From an uncultured Intestinimonas sp. (GTDB taxonomy: Bacteria > Bacillota_A > Clostridia > Oscillospirales > Oscillospiraceae), in the NCBI GenBank assembly GCA_958435885.1, contig CAUBHZ010000081.1, forward strand, positions 1-7,471: a stretch of 7,471 bases of DNA, written 5' to 3'. Numbering within the stretch: the first letter of the stretch is position 1; each line of letters opens with the position of its first letter. The notes under the pieces were generated by a model. It saw only the letters and a list, made by a program, of their open reading frames with translations, made no database searches and was not told the origin of the DNA. Positions 4,952-7,471 of the stretch are shown in pieces. The translations under genes were made by a program, and so were the position numbers.

Positions 4952-6094
4952 ATGAAAAAACAACTCGCACTTCTCTTAGCACTGGGCATGAGCGTCAGCC
5001 TGCTGGCCGGCTGCGGCTCTTCCAAGGCCCCTGAGACCACCCAGCCCGCCGAGCCCACCGGCACCGAGACCGCCGGCACTGAGTCCACCGGCACCGAGGG
5101 CAAGAAGGTCGTCTTCCTGGTCAACGGCAGCCTGGGCGACAAGGGCTTCTTCGACTCCTGCCAGGAGGGCATCGAGCGCCTGGGCAGCGAGTACGGCTGC
5201 GAGGTGAAGACCATCGAGATGGGCCGTGACGAGACCGCCTACGAGACCTATTTCCGGGATGTGTCCGAGCAGGACTGGGATCTGATCGTGGCCGCCACCT
5301 GGTCCGTCCAGGAGGTCTTTGAGGAGGTCGCCGCCGACTATCCCGACAACAACTACCTGTTCCTGGACGGCGAGGTGAGCTCCGACAACATGATCGGCAT
5401 CACCTTCCCCTCCAACGAGGCGGGCTTCATGGCCGGCTGCCTGGCCGCCCTGAAGATGGACGCCGGCGACGAGAAGATCGATCCCAACCAGAAGATCGTG
5501 GGCTTCGTGGGCTCCATGGACACCACCAACATCAACGACTTCCTGGTGGGCTACATCGACGGCATCAAGTACATCGATGACTCCATCAAGGTCATCACCT
5601 CCTATGTGGGCTCCTTCGAGGACGTGGCCACCTGCCTGGAGATGACCACCCAGCTCTACAACCAGGGCGCTCAGATCGTCTACGCCCCCGCTTCCCAGAG
5701 CATCGTGGGCGCCGTGACCGCCTCCAGCGACTGTGACAAGTACATCATCGGCTGCGACACCGACCTGTACAGCGAGATGGTGGACACCGACGCCAACCTG
5801 GTCCGCAACGTGCTCTCCTCCTCCCTGAAGAAGATGGGCGACGCCGTTGTGACTGCCTCCACCGGTCTGTGGGACGGCACCATGAGCCTGGGCGAGAACT
5901 ACTCCCTGGGTCTGGCCGAGGGCACCGTGGGCCTGGCCGACAACGACAACTTCCAGGCTCTGGTCAGCGAGGACATCCGCACTCAGCTGGATGAGATCGC
6001 CTCCAAGGTGGCCAACGGCGAGATCGAGGTCAGCAGTGCCTACAACATGGACACCGCTGCCATCGAGACCCTGCGCAATGAGATGAAGCCCTAA
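4952..6094 (+). CDS. BMP-family substrate-binding lipoprotein (PnrA-like nucleoside receptor)
   Basis: A 380-residue membrane-anchored receptor for an ABC importer, probably of nucleosides. It has a type II signal peptide: MKKQ, a hydrophobic core, then lipobox LLAG-Cys21, the predicted lipidated residue. A Thr/Glu/Gly-rich tether (22-50) follows. The BMP fold starts with KKVVFLVNG (51-59) and shows LGDKGFFDSCQEG (61-73, matching the family's DKSFNQ-type motif), IGITFPSNEAGFMAGCLAAL (148-167), IVGFVGSMD (182-190), YVGSFEDVA (218-226), GAQIVYAPAS (239-248) and IIGCDTD (265-271). Length fits the family. The ATG has GGAGG 8 nt upstream. Codon choice is strikingly uniform (mostly GGC, GAC, ATC, CTG, AAG), as expected for an abundant protein. 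PnrA-type members bind purine nucleosides. The ligand here is inferred from family and neighbours. Confidence 0.9.
   Translation: MKKQLALLLALGMSVSLLAGCGSSKAPETTQPAEPTGTETAGTESTGTEGKKVVFLVNGSLGDKGFFDSCQEGIERLGSEYGCEVKTIEMGRDETAYETYFRDVSEQDWDLIVAATWSVQEVFEEVAADYPDNNYLFLDGEVSSDNMIGITFPSNEAGFMAGCLAALKMDAGDEKIDPNQKIVGFVGSMDTTNINDFLVGYIDGIKYIDDSIKVITSYVGSFEDVATCLEMTTQLYNQGAQIVYAPASQSIVGAVTASSDCDKYIIGCDTDLYSEMVDTDANLVRNVLSSSLKKMGDAVVTASTGLWDGTMSLGENYSLGLAEGTVGLADNDNFQALVSEDIRTQLDEIASKVANGEIEVSSAYNMDTAAIETLRNEMKP
5057..5101 (+). repeat. three 15-bp tandem repeats coding the lipoprotein tether
   Basis: Three degenerate copies of a 15-base unit encode TGTET, AGTES and TGTEG (residues 36-50). They lengthen the flexible arm between the lipidated cysteine and the binding domain. 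Such repeats can vary in copy number between strains. Confidence 0.65.
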
Positions 6095-6108
6095 CAGCAT
6101 CGCGACCT

Positions 6109-6147
6109 GCAGCGGCGGCGGGATTCCGTCGCCGCTGCTCCTGTTTT
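6109..6147 (+). terminator. intrinsic terminator or attenuator between receptor and ATPase genes
   Basis: A 13-bp stem with one G-T wobble (6109-6121 with 6126-6138) and loop GATT starts 14 bases after the BMP stop. TCCTGTTTT follows. The U tract is interrupted, so partial read-through into the ATPase gene is likely. Receptor genes often have such a structure, which raises receptor over transporter and protects the mRNA end. Confidence 0.72.
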
Positions 6148-6173
6148 AAGCACGGAAAGTGAAAAAACAATGC

Positions 6174-6180
6174 AAGGAGG
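6174..6180 (+). promoter_or_regulatory. ribosome binding site deciding the ATPase start
   Basis: AAGGAGG ends 7 nt before an in-frame GTG at 6188 but only 1 nt before the in-frame ATG at 6182. The spacing favours the GTG. Confidence 0.7.
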
Positions 6181-6187
6181 AATGGCT

Positions 6188-7471
6188 GTGCCTGGGACGG
6201 AGATCCTGCGCATGGAACACATCCGCAAGGTGTATTCCAACGGTGTCGTGGCCAACAGCGACATCACGTTCGCGGTCAACCACGGTGAGATCCACGCCCT
6301 CTCCGGGGAAAACGGCGCGGGTAAGACCACGCTGATGAAGATGCTGTTCGGTGAGGAGCAGCCCACCCGGGGGGACATTTACATCAACGGAGAGAAGACG
6401 GTGATCGCCTCGCCCACCGCCGCCATCCGCATGGGCATCGGTATGGTGCACCAGCACTTCATGCTGGTCCCGTCCCTGACGGTGATCGAGAACATGATCC
6501 TGGGCATGGAGCCCAGGAAGGGGCTCATCATCGACCAGAAGCTAGCGGAGCGGCAGGTGGCCGAGATCTCGGAAAAGTACAACCTCATCGTGCCGCCCCA
6601 TGCCAAGGTCCAGGACCTGACGGTGGGCCAGAAGCAGAAGGTGGAGATCCTCAAGGCGCTGCTCCACGGGGCCAAGATCATGATCCTGGACGAGCCCACC
6701 GCCGTGCTCACCCCCCAGGAGACCCGGGAGCTCTTCCACGAGCTGAAGATCCTCCGGGACAGCGGCTACACCATCATCTTCATCTCCCACAAGCTCAACG
6801 AGGTGCGGGAGCTGTGCGACCGCATCACCATCATCCGCCGGGGCCAGACCATGGGGGTCTACGACGTGAAGGACGTGGATGAGGAGGAGATCTCCCATCT
6901 GATGGTGGGCCGCGACGTGGCCCTCCACCTGGAGAAGAAGCCCGCCCACCAGGGCGAGGCCGCCATTGAGGTGGAAAACCTGACGGTGCGCAACGTCATC
7001 GGCCAGAAAAAGTTGGACGGCATCTCCTTCCGGGCCAAGCGGGGAGAGGTCTTCGGTGTGGCCGGCGTGGAGGGCAACGGCCAGACCGAGCTGGTGGAGG
7101 CCCTCAGCCGCAACATGGACTTCCACGGCGGCAGCATCCGCATCCTGGGCAAGGACATCAGCGGCATGAGCATCCGGCAGCTCCGGGCCCAGAAGGTGAG
7201 CCATATCCCCGAGGACCGTATGACCACCGGCATCGCCGGCGCCCTCTCCATCACGGAGAACGCCATGGCGGACAAGTCCTACGACCCGGAGTTCTGCGGC
7301 AGGGGCACCCTGCTGCGGCGGAAGAACATCAGGGAGTACGGCCGGAAGATGGTGGAGCGCTACAACATCTTCTGCAAGGACCCGGACGTGGCCATTTCCA
7401 GCCTGTCCGGCGGCAACATCCAGAAGGTGGTGCTGGCCCGGGAGCTCTCCAGCCACCCCGAGGTCATCATC
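6188..7471 (+). CDS. ABC transporter ATP-binding protein, double-domain, nucleoside/sugar type (3' end cut)
   Basis: The first 428 codons of an ATPase that normally has about 510; the frame is open to the window edge. It powers import of the ligand carried by the upstream receptor. First domain: Walker A GENGAGKTT (40-48), Q-loop VHQHFML (87-93), signature-like LTVGQKQKVE (144-153), Walker B MILDEP (165-170) and H-loop ISH (199-201). Second domain: Walker A is degenerate, GVEGNGQTE (293-301) with Gln299 in place of Lys; PEDRMTTG and canonical signature LSGGNIQK (406-413) follow. One weak Walker A and one weak signature are normal for this RbsA/YufO-type subfamily, so this is not decay. The GTG at 6188 is chosen by ribosome-site spacing; ATG 6182 is two codons upstream. 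Two permease genes are expected downstream. Confidence 0.9.
   Translation, partial: MPGTEILRMEHIRKVYSNGVVANSDITFAVNHGEIHALSGENGAGKTTLMKMLFGEEQPTRGDIYINGEKTVIASPTAAIRMGIGMVHQHFMLVPSLTVIENMILGMEPRKGLIIDQKLAERQVAEISEKYNLIVPPHAKVQDLTVGQKQKVEILKALLHGAKIMILDEPTAVLTPQETRELFHELKILRDSGYTIIFISHKLNEVRELCDRITIIRRGQTMGVYDVKDVDEEEISHLMVGRDVALHLEKKPAHQGEAAIEVENLTVRNVIGQKKLDGISFRAKRGEVFGVAGVEGNGQTELVEALSRNMDFHGGSIRILGKDISGMSIRQLRAQKVSHIPEDRMTTGIAGALSITENAMADKSYDPEFCGRGTLLRRKNIREYGRKMVERYNIFCKDPDVAISSLSGGNIQKVVLARELSSHPEVII

Noticed and set aside
4976..6100. Long open frame on the minus strand opposite the receptor gene; similar antisense frames at 502-1566, 2247-3323, 3972-4982 and 6542-7456
   Set aside because: They mirror GC-rich codon bias of the true genes on the other strand. 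Their proteins are Gly/Ala/His/Val-rich with no domain, and the true strand has recognisable motifs throughout.
7055..7093. Missing Walker A lysine in the second ATPase domain as a sign of decay
   Set aside because: This degenerate site is normal for the double-domain sugar/nucleoside ATPase subfamily.

Overview
The window looks like chromosomal DNA of a high-GC gut Clostridia, most like an Oscillospiraceae relative (Flavonifractor or Lawsonibacter type). This placement is an inference. It rests on GC-rich codon use, strong AGGAGG ribosome sites, Gram-positive sigma-A promoters, a lipoprotein-type solute receptor, and a bilirubin-reductase locus of the kind known from gut Clostridia. I see no tRNA, rRNA, CRISPR array, transposon or phage signal.

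Minus strand, 12-2079: a compact three-gene operon read right to left, a MarR regulator (bilQ), a short-form flavin/Fe-S reductase (bilR) and a flavodoxin-like protein (bilS). BilR carries the HGDR motif at residues 164-167, which I recall as the hallmark of the gut bilirubin reductase that makes urobilinogen. The operon starts from a near-consensus sigma-A promoter that carries two copies of the palindrome CTTGAC-N3-GTCAAG, one over the -35 and one over the predicted start point. This suggests tight autoregulation by BilQ.

Intergenic region, 2080-2534: a noncoding divergent control region. It holds a G-rich tract, three sites containing the HutC-type GntR consensus GT-N-TA-N-AC, and a strong rightward promoter (TTGACA, 18 bp, TATACT at 2421-2450).

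Plus strand, 2535-7471: a nucleoside uptake and breakdown locus. Two tandem paralogous nucleoside phosphorylases are followed by an overlapping GntR/UTRA regulator, a BMP-family lipoprotein (PnrA-like nucleoside receptor) and the first 428 codons of a double-domain ABC ATPase, cut by the window edge. A GC-rich hairpin precedes the BMP gene, and a terminator-like hairpin separates it from the ATPase gene. That arrangement would produce more receptor than transporter. Two permease genes are expected just beyond the window.

The points most worth a second look are the bilQRS locus with its double operator, the array of HutC-type boxes next to a UTRA-family regulator gene, and the phosphorylase pair. 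Both phosphorylases lack the uracil-recognition residues of uridine phosphorylase, and the second has Gly in place of the ribose-binding Glu.
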